45,729 nucleotides of DNA from HGM04593 sp045631205 (GCA_045631205.1 JAZQUI010000009.1:1-45729), one strand, 5' to 3'; shown: positions 18,401-26,689, numbered from the stretch's first letter. Numbers and translations are program-made. Notes: generated by a model not told the origin, from the sequence alone.

Positions 18401-18893
18401 CACCATGTACGGGGTCAACAGGACATAATAGGTTATAAGGGTAACCTTGTCCCCATTTTGTGGTTATGAGTGGTTCCACTGCTGTTTCATCATTACTTGC
18501 AGTTGCGACAGCAAATGTCTGGGGCGATTTGCGTGCCTCTGCTACATTTTCTTCTACAAGGCTCAGCCACCACTGCACGGCAGGGTTTATCTTGTTGGGA
18601 TTGAAAGAGCCGTTATCGGTATGGGCAAGAATGGGTTTTAACAAGTCGTCACCTGAAACAACAACGAAACCTTCGTTATCTTCAATGTCGAAAATATAGT
18701 ATGCGGGGGCAGTGGCTGTTGATGTGCTGCCGGCCTTCTTGGGAGCAGAACTCTTATATTTTACACTTTTCTTTGCTCCGCTTTTCTTACCTATGTACTT
18801 TTGGGCAATCTCTTTCGCTGTTTCGTAATCTACGGGGCCGGCAAATACTTGTGTTGCAATGAAAAGTAGTAAAAAAAACAGAACTTTTTTCAT
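15441..18893 (-). CDS. secreted C10 (streptopain-like) cysteine protease with LRRs and C-terminal dockerin
   Basis: The 1150-residue protein begins with a signal peptide (MKKVLFFLLLFIATQVFA) and a Spi-type propeptide (about 20-125). The C10 peptidase domain follows (about 140-350), with the Cys in VTGCCATAMAQVINYH (Cys171 by alignment) and the His in GGGHLFVCDGY (His313), then INWGWDGYEDGYF. Beta-rich segments cover about 360-690, BspA-like repeats about 700-910 (for example FRNCTGLTEITIPASITSI), and a dockerin with two Ca loops the last 58 residues (GDINNDGDVDIADI, ADINNDGSVDIADI). ATG 18893 is chosen because the signal peptide starts there; the open frame to 19226 lies inside the next gene in another frame. 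It is probably a surface or secreted protease. Confidence 0.9.
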   Translation of the reverse strand: MKKVLFFLLLFIATQVFAGPVDYETAKEIAQKYIGKKSGAKKSVKYKSSAPKKAGSTSTATAPAYYIFDIEDNEGFVVVSGDDLLKPILAHTDNGSFNPNKINPAVQWWLSLVEENVAEARKSPQTFAVATASNDETAVEPLITTKWGQGYPYNLLCPVDPVHGGTCVTGCCATAMAQVINYHRYPNQVTGTFSYTTDNHSIEIYDNLDWITFDWDNMLNEYTSEYTTVQSNAVAQLMRACGFAIESDYCSYETTGYTTKITEALVNKFGYKGAQMLQRKYFTFNEWEAIIKSELNKQRPVIYRGQNATGGGHLFVCDGYNTDGLFHINWGWDGYEDGYFELTSMNYNSWQYAVCGVSPQNTQAPVNLPDIVYEYFNIPEQTTFERSNIYAVYTGIENASINYSEGYFGLAITKNDEIISYSFDEDFIYSLGSGWSCSWMECYINIPNDVPDGEYKLIPVYKTIDSDEVKKMYCKYANGKADHLVVTLNGETATISVPDTYVPSAVEVTRIEYPKIISNSETIEITFTLKNNTATDFDDSFTCSLIANDGYTHEVSQYANIPTNEERQFTVTFTIPESGNKFWFGIRSNSYWWADNTYIYYDELTISGATFEADGIFYSIINETNKTVKVTYQGDNYSQFSNEYTGEITIPENVTYEGNSYTIKVIGQDAFRNCTGLTEITIPASITSIETDAFAACSKLKEVYNFSALDIVKGATTHGGIARYAANVISIPGATIEGDFIFDSYGTLLTYKGCDSEVTLPDNYKGESYNIGDNAFRSNTTITSITIPAGVTNIGECAFDGCSNLTSIYVQGETPALLFNNTFADISDEAILYVPAGTKAAYQSNVSQREAYDIALTTVHCNNLRSAMKNYNTNANYETVTIDKQNSDVTGSLLGNDYLLAYQPSKTEVTELPKVTFGLSGTRSGLYKIALVTPPWFIKSYKDTVVSSTTLPQYADSYLRVKVSQENELLALLPGDSVEVSRKWYVPETSAIVPNRAVIDTIFLKDSTGEDYIFDLKNSRYFEDNNKEFTVDVNIELLRPAQMNNSGRYTAKSGNKFAFRFMLDQIMFIPVEESVKVSTTYWNRFNNIVEEGAAINGDINNDGDVDIADITTIVALILSSTYTDTADINNDGSVDIADITKLVSIILQGK

Positions 18894-18966
18894 ATCGGTA
18901 TATTCTTTTTTATGTGTTTGCGTGCGAATTCTTCTCACTATGCTGTTGCATAATGTATTGTTCTTG

Positions 18967-18974
18967 CAAATATA
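18967..18974 (-). promoter_or_regulatory. -7 box for the C10 protease gene
   Basis: The minus strand reads TATATTTG, matching TAnnTTTG, 74 bases upstream of the start at 18893. It supports that start over the longer open frame, since the box lies inside the extension. Confidence 0.5.
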
Positions 18975-18991
18975 AATATATATTATGAATT

Positions 18992-19585
18992 TTAGGTTAA
19001 AAAGGGTTTCAATATTCCTTCGGCTACAAGCATAGTGCGGTAAAAGTCGGCTTTCTTCTCTACTGCGAGGGGGTAGGCACGGGAGGTTGAAGGCATACGC
19101 CACAATCTTATCTCGCGACCATTGATGGTTGCCGTGCTGTACGAACCGATAGGCGGTTCGTTGCAACCCAAGAGTGCAGTGAGGGTGTCGGTTGCCTTTT
19201 GACCGGTGGTAACAATGGCGTGGCAATAGGGAATTTGTGCGAGAAGAGCATGTATGTCGGTGGGTGTTACCACTTCGAGAAATTTGTCCGAGGCGTTGTC
19301 CTTGAGCCTGCGCACTGCAGTTGCAGTGTCGTAGAGGGCAATGCCTTTTTTAGAGAGCAAAGTCTTTATTTCCTGTTCCTTGAATATTTTTTTTCCCTTT
19401 ATTATGAAATGCTCCTTTTCGCCAAAGAACAGTAACCCAAAGATTTTCCAGAAGTCGTTGGTTATGTTAGGGTAATAGAAATCCATTGCCCATCGCACGC
19501 GCGGTGGCGGGAAACTGCCAAGAAATAGAATCCTTGCATTATGGGGCAGAAATGGTTCCCACGGGTGGTGTTCTATGTTGTTCAT
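18992..19585 (-). CDS. uracil-DNA glycosylase superfamily protein
   Basis: This 197-residue protein belongs to the uracil-DNA glycosylase fold superfamily, which removes damaged bases. The opening strand ARILFLGSFPPP matches the motif-1 position, followed by WAMDFYYPNITNDFWKIFG. The C-terminal part has RLWRMPSTSRAYPL, where the Ser-Thr-Ser segment takes the place of the second active-site loop. It is closest in feel to the short Mug/DNA-deoxyinosine glycosylase-like group, but the exact specificity cannot be read. Start ATG 19585 overlaps the stop of the upstream DUF2156 gene (ATGA), so translation is probably coupled. The frame open upstream to 19804 lies within that gene. Confidence 0.82.
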   Translation of the reverse strand: MNNIEHHPWEPFLPHNARILFLGSFPPPRVRWAMDFYYPNITNDFWKIFGLLFFGEKEHFIIKGKKIFKEQEIKTLLSKKGIALYDTATAVRRLKDNASDKFLEVVTPTDIHALLAQIPYCHAIVTTGQKATDTLTALLGCNEPPIGSYSTATINGREIRLWRMPSTSRAYPLAVEKKADFYRTMLVAEGILKPFLT

Positions 19586-20472
19586 TTTGGAATAAATTCG
19601 TAACGGTGCAGCAATTCTATGGGGTTGTAGGCTTTCTTTGCCTGACGTAATCCTTCGTCGCCGAGGTCTTCTTCGCGGTTTATGAGTGTAACTTGCGGGT
19701 ATTCTTGCTGAATGTCGGCTGCAAAACTGCTGGCAAGGGTTTCGCTCAGTCCGGGGTATTCGCGGTCGGCTTTCTCGATGTGTATGTAGAGCATATCGCC
19801 CCACACTTCGCCCAGTGTAAAGGCTCTTACGTTGCCATCTATTTTTATTACAGCTGCGGGTTGTGGGTAGATGGGCAGGTTGCGTACGGTGGTAATGCTT
19901 TGGTGTATCTCATAACAACGCATAATGGCTTCGTTGCAGCCTTTGCCCAAGATGAAATCGGTTACAGCGGGTATCTCTTCGGCTGTGCAGCGCTTGTATT
20001 CGTAACAGGGGTGTTCGGCAAGGAACTTGTTTTTGCGGTTGCGTCGTTTGTTGAGTGCTTTTCCTTGCAGGGTGGCAATGTCTTCGGCACGGTGTATGTA
20101 GTCCGACCACCCATCGAGAGCTATCTGTTCGTGAGTGGGGATCAGTCCTGCAATCTCTTCGGCAATCTCTTGGGGTACGGCGGTGAGACGCAGCTCTCTG
20201 TTGTTGGCTGTGCAATACTCTTGCAGAAGGGCAAGGCTCTCTTTGAGTGGCATTTTACCTATGGGTGGCAGGAAAGCCTGCTTTTTAAGGTTGTGCTGCG
20301 AGAGACAGGAAACGAAGAGGGTTTCTTCTACCACTGTGTACTCATATTGCATATAATCGGCCCACATTATGAGGTTGCCGGGGGTGTAGTCGCAAGAGTG
20401 TGTGAGGGCTTGGCGGGCAAGTTCAGTAAGTTCTTCCCTTGCTTCTATGGTTATGGGTGTGAATTTGAGCAT
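19582..20472 (-). CDS. DUF2156 (lysyltransferase C-terminal-like) GNAT-fold protein
   Basis: This 296-residue protein fits the DUF2156 family, related to the soluble catalytic domain of phosphatidylglycerol lysyltransferases and to FemX-like acyltransferases. Typical features are SCDYTPGNLIMWADYMQYEY at about 27-46, a central ALNKRRNRKNKFLAEHP stretch, and the C-terminal LINREEDLGDEGLRQAKKAYNP. There is no membrane segment, so it would work in the cytoplasm. The real substrate is unknown. It is the first gene of a two-gene unit with the glycosylase-like gene and starts 48 bases below the end of the yidC operon. Confidence 0.82.
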   Translation of the reverse strand: MLKFTPITIEAREELTELARQALTHSCDYTPGNLIMWADYMQYEYTVVEETLFVSCLSQHNLKKQAFLPPIGKMPLKESLALLQEYCTANNRELRLTAVPQEIAEEIAGLIPTHEQIALDGWSDYIHRAEDIATLQGKALNKRRNRKNKFLAEHPCYEYKRCTAEEIPAVTDFILGKGCNEAIMRCYEIHQSITTVRNLPIYPQPAAVIKIDGNVRAFTLGEVWGDMLYIHIEKADREYPGLSETLASSFAADIQQEYPQVTLINREEDLGDEGLRQAKKAYNPIELLHRYEFIPK

Positions 20473-20488
20473 ATTGTGTAATGAAACA

Positions 20489-20521
20489 AAAACCCGCCTT
20501 GTTTTGTTTAGGGCGGGTTTT
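20489..20521. terminator. terminator at the end of the yidC operon
   Basis: The stem AAAACCCGCC (20489-20498) pairs with GGCGGGTTTT (20512-20521) around a 13-base loop. On the minus strand a T-rich run follows, so it would end the yidC transcript before the DUF2156 gene. Confidence 0.78.
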
Positions 20522-20526
20522 GGGTG

Positions 20527-21153
20527 TTATTTTGTAGCCTCGTCGCTGTTGGGGCGTGGCTCTTTTTTGGCAAGTGTTACTATTTTGTAAACATAGTCGG
20601 TCATCCACTCGGCAGAATAACCGAGTTTCTCTTTGTACTGGCGCACTGTATAAACTGTTTTGAATGTGGCCTCGTCTTTCCAGTTGTTCTTGGTGAGAAT
20701 GTCGTTGATGATCTTTTCGGTCATACCACGCAGAAGTTTGTGGAAAATGCCGGGGATGCGGAACTTCCACTGCATAAGGTTGCCGACAAGCATCATAAGG
20801 TCGTTGTTGAAACCCTGGAATGCAAAGAGGTAGGGTTGTACGTCGGTGATGCGTTTGCAGTTTTTCTTTATAGAGAGGTCTATCTCTTTGAAGAATCCGT
20901 CATTCAGGCCGTAAATCTGTTCGAGCATCTTTTTGCAACGGCTACGCTCGGCTACACCCAGTTTGTTGTTCTGTGTGGCCACTTTTAGGGTGCGTTTGAA
21001 AGTTGCAAGGTCGGGCAACATACTTATGTTGGTTATACCCAGGTTTGCGGCAAGCACCGACTGGTAGTAAACGCGTATGAGGGTCATAAAGTCCTCCATA
21101 CCTCCAACGCGCTCTGTCTCTTTTTTCTTTTTGAAAATATCAAATAATCCCAT
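20527..21153 (-). CDS. conserved protein of unknown function linked to yidC
   Basis: I do not recognise a named domain in this 208-residue protein. It starts MGLFDIFKKKKE, an amphipathic and lysine-rich stretch that could touch the membrane. The rest is mostly helical and basic (KKMLEQIYGLNDGFFKEIDL, IPGIFHKLLRGMTEKIINDIL), without signal peptide or membrane helix. It lies 14 bases after yidC on the same strand and before the terminator, so it is almost certainly co-transcribed with the insertase. The place suggests a link to membrane-protein insertion, but nothing in the sequence proves this. Confidence 0.75.
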   Translation of the reverse strand: MGLFDIFKKKKETERVGGMEDFMTLIRVYYQSVLAANLGITNISMLPDLATFKRTLKVATQNNKLGVAERSRCKKMLEQIYGLNDGFFKEIDLSIKKNCKRITDVQPYLFAFQGFNNDLMMLVGNLMQWKFRIPGIFHKLLRGMTEKIINDILTKNNWKDEATFKTVYTVRQYKEKLGYSAEWMTDYVYKIVTLAKKEPRPNSDEATK

Positions 21154-21167
21154 ATTGCTTTTATCTC

Positions 21168-23099
21168 TTATTTTTTGTTGTTACGTTTCTGTTGTTCCTC
21201 GAGCATACGGCGTTGCTGTTCCTGCAATGCTTCGAGACGTGCCATAAAGTTGCTACGTTTGGCAGGGTTATTCTTGTTCTTTTCGTTATATTCTTCCATC
21301 TTTCTCAGCAACTCCTGCTCGTTAACTGTTCTGCGCAGGTAAACGAAGATGAGCACGCTGATAAGGGTCGATACAAAGTAGTAGTAGTTGAGACCCGATG
21401 AGTAGTCGTTGAAGATGAAGAAGAACATTATGGGCATAAGGTACATCATCCAACGCATTATTTTTGCCTGCTGCTCCTGCTCAGGTGAACCACCCATTGA
21501 GGGTTGCATCTTCGATGTGTAGTAGGTGTTGAGTACCTGTGTTATGCAGAAAAGCAAACAGAAGATGCTTATGTGGTTACCAAGAGGCCAGATGGGAGTA
21601 TTCCAGCTGATGAGTGCATCGTATGACGAAAGGTCGCCGGCCCACAAGAAACTCTCCTGGCGCAACTCTATTGCGTTGGGCACAAAGTTGAACATTGCAA
21701 TGAAAACGGGCATCTGTATGAGCATAGGAAGGCAACCGCCCATGGGGCTTGCGCCGTATTTGCTGTAGAGTCCCATAATCTCCTGCTGCTTTTTGAGCGC
21801 ATCCTCTTTCTTGGGATATTTGGCGTTTATCTCGTCGATGTAGGGCTTGAGTGCGCGCATCTTGGCCGAAGAGATATAGCTCTTGTAAGTGAAGGGGTAA
21901 ACTACGGCTTTCACAATAAGGGTGAGAAGCAGCAATACAAGTCCCATATTCAATCCCCAGCTGTTGAGCCAGTCGAAGAGGTATAGGATGAAGAAACGGT
22001 TAATCCAGCGCACGATGGGCCAGCCGAAGTATATGAGTTTCTGTAACTCAAGGTCTTTGTCGCCGTTTATGGCGAGGTCGTTGCTATCAACAAGGTCGCT
22101 GTACTTGTTGGGACCGAAATAGAATTGTATGTCTGTGGCAACTCTTCCGTTGGGGTCGAAGGGGGCAAACATTGATGCATAGCAGTTCTTGAGGTAGCCT
22201 TTGCCCTCGGCAATGGTGTCCGACTCAAGATATACTTTGTCGAATTTCTCACCTGCAATCATTATACACGAGAAGAACTGGTTTTTGAAGGCTACCCAAT
22301 CGATGGGCTCTTTAAGTGTCTCTTCGTCGTTTTTCAATTCGCTCAAATAGTCGGTGTCGTCGTCGAATATCTTGTATGTAACGGTAGAGTGCTGTTGTTC
22401 AAATTTGTAGCCTTTCTCCTGCTGGCGCATCAACTGCTCCCAAGTGATACCCATTTCGCGTGACGATGCAGGGAAGAAGTTCTGCATATTGTGTGCGTCG
22501 ATGGAGAGGTTCAGCATATAGCTGTCGGGCAACAGACGATAAACGAAGTCTATGTATTTGTCTTCGGCAAAAGAGAGGCGCATAACAACACTGCTGTCGC
22601 TCTTCTCGCGGGGTGTGAAGTAGAGCTTGCGTGTGTCGATGTTCTCGTCCTTGCCATCGAAGGTGAAATACATTTGGTTCGATTGTATCTCCTCGCGTCC
22701 GCGGCTGTTGGTAAGTGCAATCTGGTCACCATCGTTGAAGAGGGTGAGCTTGCCGCCTTGCTGGTTTTCATAATCGGCAAGAGTCGCCGATGTAATTTGT
22801 GCTCCGAGGGTGGAAATACCAATGCTCACCTTCTTATTGGCGAGTATGATTTCTTCCTTGGTTCCATTGAGTACGTTGAAGAAGAACGATGCGCTGTCCT
22901 GTTTTTGTACCTCTATTGCTGCCTCCTCGGCTGCAATAATCTGTTGGCGTGCGTTCTCCTCGGCTTTCTGTATGGCTGCTATCGAATCCTGATAGTGTTT
23001 CTGTGCCGCAATTTGTTGTGGGTCGGGTTTGCTGAAATAGAAAAATGTAACGAAAAGTAATCCTATTAGCGCAAATCCTGTAATGCTATTCTTATCCAT
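21168..23099 (-). CDS. yidC: membrane protein insertase YidC
   Basis: The 643-residue protein is YidC/Oxa1, which inserts and folds inner-membrane proteins with or without SecYEG. It has the N-terminal helix (GFALIGLLFVTFFYF), a large periplasmic domain (about 75-345) and the conserved C-terminal core of five helices (about 370-590). The segment YGASPMGGCLPMLIQMPVFIAMFNF and the later NDYSSGLNYYYFVSTLIS are typical. The tail is basic and glutamine-rich, as common in the family, and may touch the ribosome. It is the first gene of the operon; a -7 box lies at 23140-23147. Confidence 0.96.
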   Translation of the reverse strand: MDKNSITGFALIGLLFVTFFYFSKPDPQQIAAQKHYQDSIAAIQKAEENARQQIIAAEEAAIEVQKQDSASFFFNVLNGTKEEIILANKKVSIGISTLGAQITSATLADYENQQGGKLTLFNDGDQIALTNSRGREEIQSNQMYFTFDGKDENIDTRKLYFTPREKSDSSVVMRLSFAEDKYIDFVYRLLPDSYMLNLSIDAHNMQNFFPASSREMGITWEQLMRQQEKGYKFEQQHSTVTYKIFDDDTDYLSELKNDEETLKEPIDWVAFKNQFFSCIMIAGEKFDKVYLESDTIAEGKGYLKNCYASMFAPFDPNGRVATDIQFYFGPNKYSDLVDSNDLAINGDKDLELQKLIYFGWPIVRWINRFFILYLFDWLNSWGLNMGLVLLLLTLIVKAVVYPFTYKSYISSAKMRALKPYIDEINAKYPKKEDALKKQQEIMGLYSKYGASPMGGCLPMLIQMPVFIAMFNFVPNAIELRQESFLWAGDLSSYDALISWNTPIWPLGNHISIFCLLFCITQVLNTYYTSKMQPSMGGSPEQEQQAKIMRWMMYLMPIMFFFIFNDYSSGLNYYYFVSTLISVLIFVYLRRTVNEQELLRKMEEYNEKNKNNPAKRSNFMARLEALQEQQRRMLEEQQKRNNKK

Positions 23100-23139
23100 A
23101 ATCGGTTGAGTGTATCGTTTATTTTTTTACAATTGAGCG

Positions 23140-23147
23140 CAAAGTTA
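23140..23147 (-). promoter_or_regulatory. -7 box of the yidC promoter
   Basis: The minus strand reads TAACTTTG, matching TAnnTTTG, about 40 bases upstream of the yidC ATG. A second match lies nine bases further upstream (23149-23156). No -33 element is clear. Confidence 0.5.
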
Positions 23148-23243
23148 GCAAAAATAAAGGGATTTGCCTTCTCTTGTAGTGTAAAATTATGCAAATATTT
23201 GCTTAAATTTCCTTGTTTGCTTTATTCCTGCCGATATTTTAGG

Positions 23244-23271
23244 TTTGATATGCTGAAAAATGTTAACTTTG
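23244..23271 (+). promoter_or_regulatory. promoter of the DUF3078 gene
   Basis: TTTG at 23244-23247 and TAACTTTG at 23264-23271 are separated by 16 bases, slightly short of the usual 19 to 21. Transcription would start near 23278, just ahead of the signal-peptide start at 23310. Confidence 0.5.
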
Positions 23272-23309
23272 TACCTAAAATGCACTTTACTGAAAATATA
23301 TACGTTACT

Positions 23310-24614
23310 ATGATAGCAAATTTTATTACTAAACGAGGCTTACTGATGCTTTTTGCAGCCTCTCTCTCACTCTCTTGCGTAGCGCAGAGCGATAGCCGTG
23401 TTCTGGAATTCTTCAAGGCAAAGATAAACTCTTTGGTGAGTGATTCATCGTATATTTCACAAGACGAAGAGGTAAATGCCAACCCTGTATTTGCCAAGAT
23501 GTTTGCGTCGCCGGTTCTTTACTCTTCGGTGGTAAACAAAGGGTTCAGCGGCGGGTTTGACAATGTTGGCAATGTGCCCGGAACGCAGATGGCCGATGAT
23601 GAGAAACGTGAGTCTGTGATAAACTCAATGATGCTGAATGTATATAAGAACTATCCTTCGTTGATAACACTTACCGAAGAACAATTGCGTGCAGAAAAGA
23701 GTGTTGCTGAGGTCGATGCGAAAGATGCAGCACCGGTGCTCGAAATTGCAGCCAACCCGGTTACTGTTATCCCCGACAATGTTGTCGGTGGTATTGCCAC
23801 TACTGTGAAAAAGCCCTGCTATTGGCGTACATCAGGTTCTTTCGACATGCAATTTACACAAAACTATGTTTCGCCCAACTGGTCACAGGGTGGTGACAAC
23901 ACTCGTACTATGCTCACAGTGCTGGTGCTTAACCTGAATTACGATGACAAGGATAAAATAACTTTTACCAACAAGTTCGATGCACATTTGGGATTTACAA
24001 CAGTTGAGGGTGATACACTTCACAGGTTTAAGACCAACAACGATAAATTGCGTCTTGAATCGACTTTTGGTTATAGACTTGCGAAAAATCTGGATCTTGC
24101 CGTGAAGAGTAAACTCGAAACACAGCTTCTCCCCAATTACCCGACCAATACTCCCGATTTCGTGTCGAAGTTTATGGCTCCCTTTGATGCCAACTTCTCA
24201 CTCGGTCTTAACTACAAACCTTCTTGGAAGAACTTTTCACTGTCTATATTTGTTGCGCCTCTGTCGGCCTATAATTACAAGTTTGTGCGCTATGAAAATC
24301 TTGCAAGCCGTTATGGTATAAAGCAAGGTCGTCACCACAAAGAGGACTTTGGTACCCAGTTTATTGTGGAGGTGCCTAGTGCAACGCTCTTTAAAATAGT
24401 GAATTGGTGGTCGCGTGCTGAGTTCTATACCGACTATGCACGAACATTCTTCTCTTGGGAGAATAAATTTGATATAAAACTTACACGCTACTTTAAGGTA
24501 TCAATGCTTGTACACGCTCGTTTCGACGACAGCTCGCTCGACCTTGAAGACGATAAGTATGGCTTCTGGCAGATTAAAGAGTATATGACCCTTGGTCTTA
24601 CTTACTCTTGGTAA
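23310..24614 (+). CDS. DUF3078 outer-membrane protein
   Basis: This 434-residue protein belongs to the DUF3078 family of Bacteroidota. A signal peptide (TKRGLLMLFAASLSLSCVAQ) comes first. A helical and polar region (about 25-165) leads to the family domain at about 170-434, with WRTSGSFDMQFTQNYVSPNW, NWSQGGDNTRTM and repeated barrel-like strands (FTNKFDAHLGFTT, FSLGLNYKPSW), ending in a Tyr-Ser-Trp C terminus as in many outer-membrane proteins. The start 23310 is preferred because a -7 box lies at 23264-23271; an in-frame ATG at 23280 would leave almost no leader. The open frame reaches further up but is not coding. Function is unknown. Confidence 0.85.
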   Translation: MIANFITKRGLLMLFAASLSLSCVAQSDSRVLEFFKAKINSLVSDSSYISQDEEVNANPVFAKMFASPVLYSSVVNKGFSGGFDNVGNVPGTQMADDEKRESVINSMMLNVYKNYPSLITLTEEQLRAEKSVAEVDAKDAAPVLEIAANPVTVIPDNVVGGIATTVKKPCYWRTSGSFDMQFTQNYVSPNWSQGGDNTRTMLTVLVLNLNYDDKDKITFTNKFDAHLGFTTVEGDTLHRFKTNNDKLRLESTFGYRLAKNLDLAVKSKLETQLLPNYPTNTPDFVSKFMAPFDANFSLGLNYKPSWKNFSLSIFVAPLSAYNYKFVRYENLASRYGIKQGRHHKEDFGTQFIVEVPSATLFKIVNWWSRAEFYTDYARTFFSWENKFDIKLTRYFKVSMLVHARFDDSSLDLEDDKYGFWQIKEYMTLGLTYSW

Positions 24615-24650
24615 AAAAGCCCCGGGTTTTATCCCTTATAGTATTGTTTT

Positions 24651-26672
24651 ATGAATTGGAATCAACTTTTTCCTGTAACAGACCCTACTTGGATTTTTTT
24701 AGGAGTGTTGTGCATAATACTTTTTGCACCTCTGCTCTTTAACAAGTTGCGTTTGCCGCACATAATTGGTATGATACTTGCCGGGCTTGTCATCGGCCCC
24801 AATGGTCTTAATATTCTTGTGCGTGACGACAGTTTTGAACTCTTCGGCAAGGTGGGGCTTTACTATATAATGTTCCTTGCCAGTCTTGAGATAAATTTGC
24901 AAGAGATGCGTCAGGCAAAGGGCGGTGCCTTGTTGCTCGGTCTTACGGTTTTTGCAATGCCCATTCTGCTCGGTATAGTTTCGAACAGGTTTATATTGGG
25001 TTATGGAGTGGTTACATCGGTACTCTTGGCAAGTATGTATGCCTCGTACACGCTTATCTCTTATCCCATTGTGGCGCGTTATGGTCTTTCGCGTTTGCGT
25101 TGCGTGAACTTTGTGGTTGGCGGAACTATAATAACTGATACGCTTACCCTGTTTGTGCTTGCTGTAATAAGTGGTATGTTTACCGGTGAGTCGGGTTGGC
25201 TTTTCTTTCTGTTGCTTTTCCTGAAATTAGTTATAATAACTGCTGCGATAATCTTTATTTTTCCTCGTATTGCGCGTTATTTCTTCCGTAAGTACAACGA
25301 CGGAGTAATACAATATATCTTTGTTATGGCATTGCTCTTCCTTGGTGCCGGTATGATGGAACTTGCCGGTATGGAGGGTATTCTTGGTGCCTTCATAACT
25401 GGTCTTGTTCTTAATCGTCTGATACCTCATTCTTCGCCCCTTATGCGTCGCATAGACTTTGTGGGCAATGCAATATTTATCCCGTACTTCCTTATTGGTG
25501 TGGGTATGATGATAAATTTGAGGGTCCTCTTTGGTAATTTCAATGCTCTCACAGTTGCAACGGTAATGATTGTTACTGCATTGGCGGGAAAGGCTATCGC
25601 ATCGTGGATTACAGCCCGTGCTTACAAGATGTCGTTGAGAGAACAAGGGCTTATGTTTGGTTTGAGTACCTCGCAGGCGGCGGCCACTCTTGCTGCTGCC
25701 ATTGTGGGACATAAGATAATCCTGTCCGATGGTTCGCACCTCTTGAGCGAGGATGTGCTGAACGGTACAATTCTGTTGATACTTGTTACCTGTATTGTGA
25801 GTTCGGTGGTTACCGACCGGGCTTCGCGTCGCATAGCAGTGTCGGGTGTTGTGCTCGACAAGCCCGAAAACACCTCGCAGAAGATGTTGCTTGCGCTTGC
25901 CAACCCTAAGATGGTGGACAGGCTAATGGATCTTGCCCTGTTGCTTCGTGACGAGCAGGAGAAGATGCCTTTGTCGGCTGTAACAGTGGTGCTTGATGAG
26001 GGTGAAGAGTTGCGTCAGCGTGCGCAGAAGGTGCTCGACAGGGCTACCGATGTGGCAGCCTCGGTCAATGTGCCCATACTTACAAAGGTGCGCTTGACAA
26101 CCAACCTCTCTTATGGTATTATTCACGAGGTAAAAGAGAACGATTATAGTGAGTTGATAGTTGGTTTTCACCAGAAGGAAACGGCAAATGATACGTTCCT
26201 GGGAAATGTGCTTCCCGAACTTCTTAATGGTATAAATACGCAGATTATAATGGCGCGTATGAATATACCTCTCAATACGGTTCGTTGCATACATATTACC
26301 TTCCCTGCAAAAGCGGAGTTTGAGGCCGGCTTTAAGAAGTGGGTGGAGGGAACTGCACGTATGGCTGCCGGCCTGGGATGCAAGGTGGTGTATCATGGGC
26401 ACCCCGACAGTATGGAACAGATAAAGTTGAGGTTGAAGAAGATGTCGGGGGTCAATGCGGAATTTTGTGAGACCGATGGTGGTAATGATTTGAAGCGCCT
26501 TTCGCAGATAATAGCCACCGACCATCTGCTCATAATTGTGAGTGCGCGTCGCGGTTCAATCTCGTTCCGTCCTTCGCTCGACCACGTGTTTGTGCAGTTG
26601 CAGCGCGATTATCAGGAAACAAGTGTTCTGCTCGTCTATCCTAATGGATATACCATCGATGGCGAGTTGTAG
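24651..26672 (+). CDS. CPA2-family cation:proton antiporter with a C-terminal USP-like domain
   Basis: The 673-residue protein exchanges a monovalent cation for protons across the inner membrane. The first about 390 residues hold 11 to 13 membrane helices, with NKLRLPHIIGMILAGLVIGPNG near the N terminus and GGTIITDTLTLFVLAVISG in the core, where the TD pair marks the ion-binding helix of this family. The soluble C-terminal half (about 420-673) looks like two universal-stress-protein-like units (LMDLALLLRDEQ, SELIVGFHQKETANDTF, HLLIIVSARRGSIS). The ion (Na+ or K+) cannot be told. It follows the DUF3078 gene by 36 bases and ends at a clear terminator. Confidence 0.87.
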   Translation: MNWNQLFPVTDPTWIFLGVLCIILFAPLLFNKLRLPHIIGMILAGLVIGPNGLNILVRDDSFELFGKVGLYYIMFLASLEINLQEMRQAKGGALLLGLTVFAMPILLGIVSNRFILGYGVVTSVLLASMYASYTLISYPIVARYGLSRLRCVNFVVGGTIITDTLTLFVLAVISGMFTGESGWLFFLLLFLKLVIITAAIIFIFPRIARYFFRKYNDGVIQYIFVMALLFLGAGMMELAGMEGILGAFITGLVLNRLIPHSSPLMRRIDFVGNAIFIPYFLIGVGMMINLRVLFGNFNALTVATVMIVTALAGKAIASWITARAYKMSLREQGLMFGLSTSQAAATLAAAIVGHKIILSDGSHLLSEDVLNGTILLILVTCIVSSVVTDRASRRIAVSGVVLDKPENTSQKMLLALANPKMVDRLMDLALLLRDEQEKMPLSAVTVVLDEGEELRQRAQKVLDRATDVAASVNVPILTKVRLTTNLSYGIIHEVKENDYSELIVGFHQKETANDTFLGNVLPELLNGINTQIIMARMNIPLNTVRCIHITFPAKAEFEAGFKKWVEGTARMAAGLGCKVVYHGHPDSMEQIKLRLKKMSGVNAEFCETDGGNDLKRLSQIIATDHLLIIVSARRGSISFRPSLDHVFVQLQRDYQETSVLLVYPNGYTIDGEL

Positions 26673-26689
26673 CCGTTTTATATGGCTAT

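Noticed and set aside
13997..18893. cellulosome gene cluster
   Set aside because: The dockerin proteins are a protease and an LRR protein; no cohesin, scaffoldin or glycosidase lies beside them in this region.
18894..19226. N-terminal extension of the C10 protease frame by 111 residues
   Set aside because: The extension lies within the glycosylase gene in another frame, has low-complexity basic composition, and would place the signal peptide in the middle; the -7 box at 18967-18974 also lies inside it.
25923..26525. 200-residue open frame on the minus strand
   Set aside because: It lies antisense inside the antiporter gene and shows no domain or signal.
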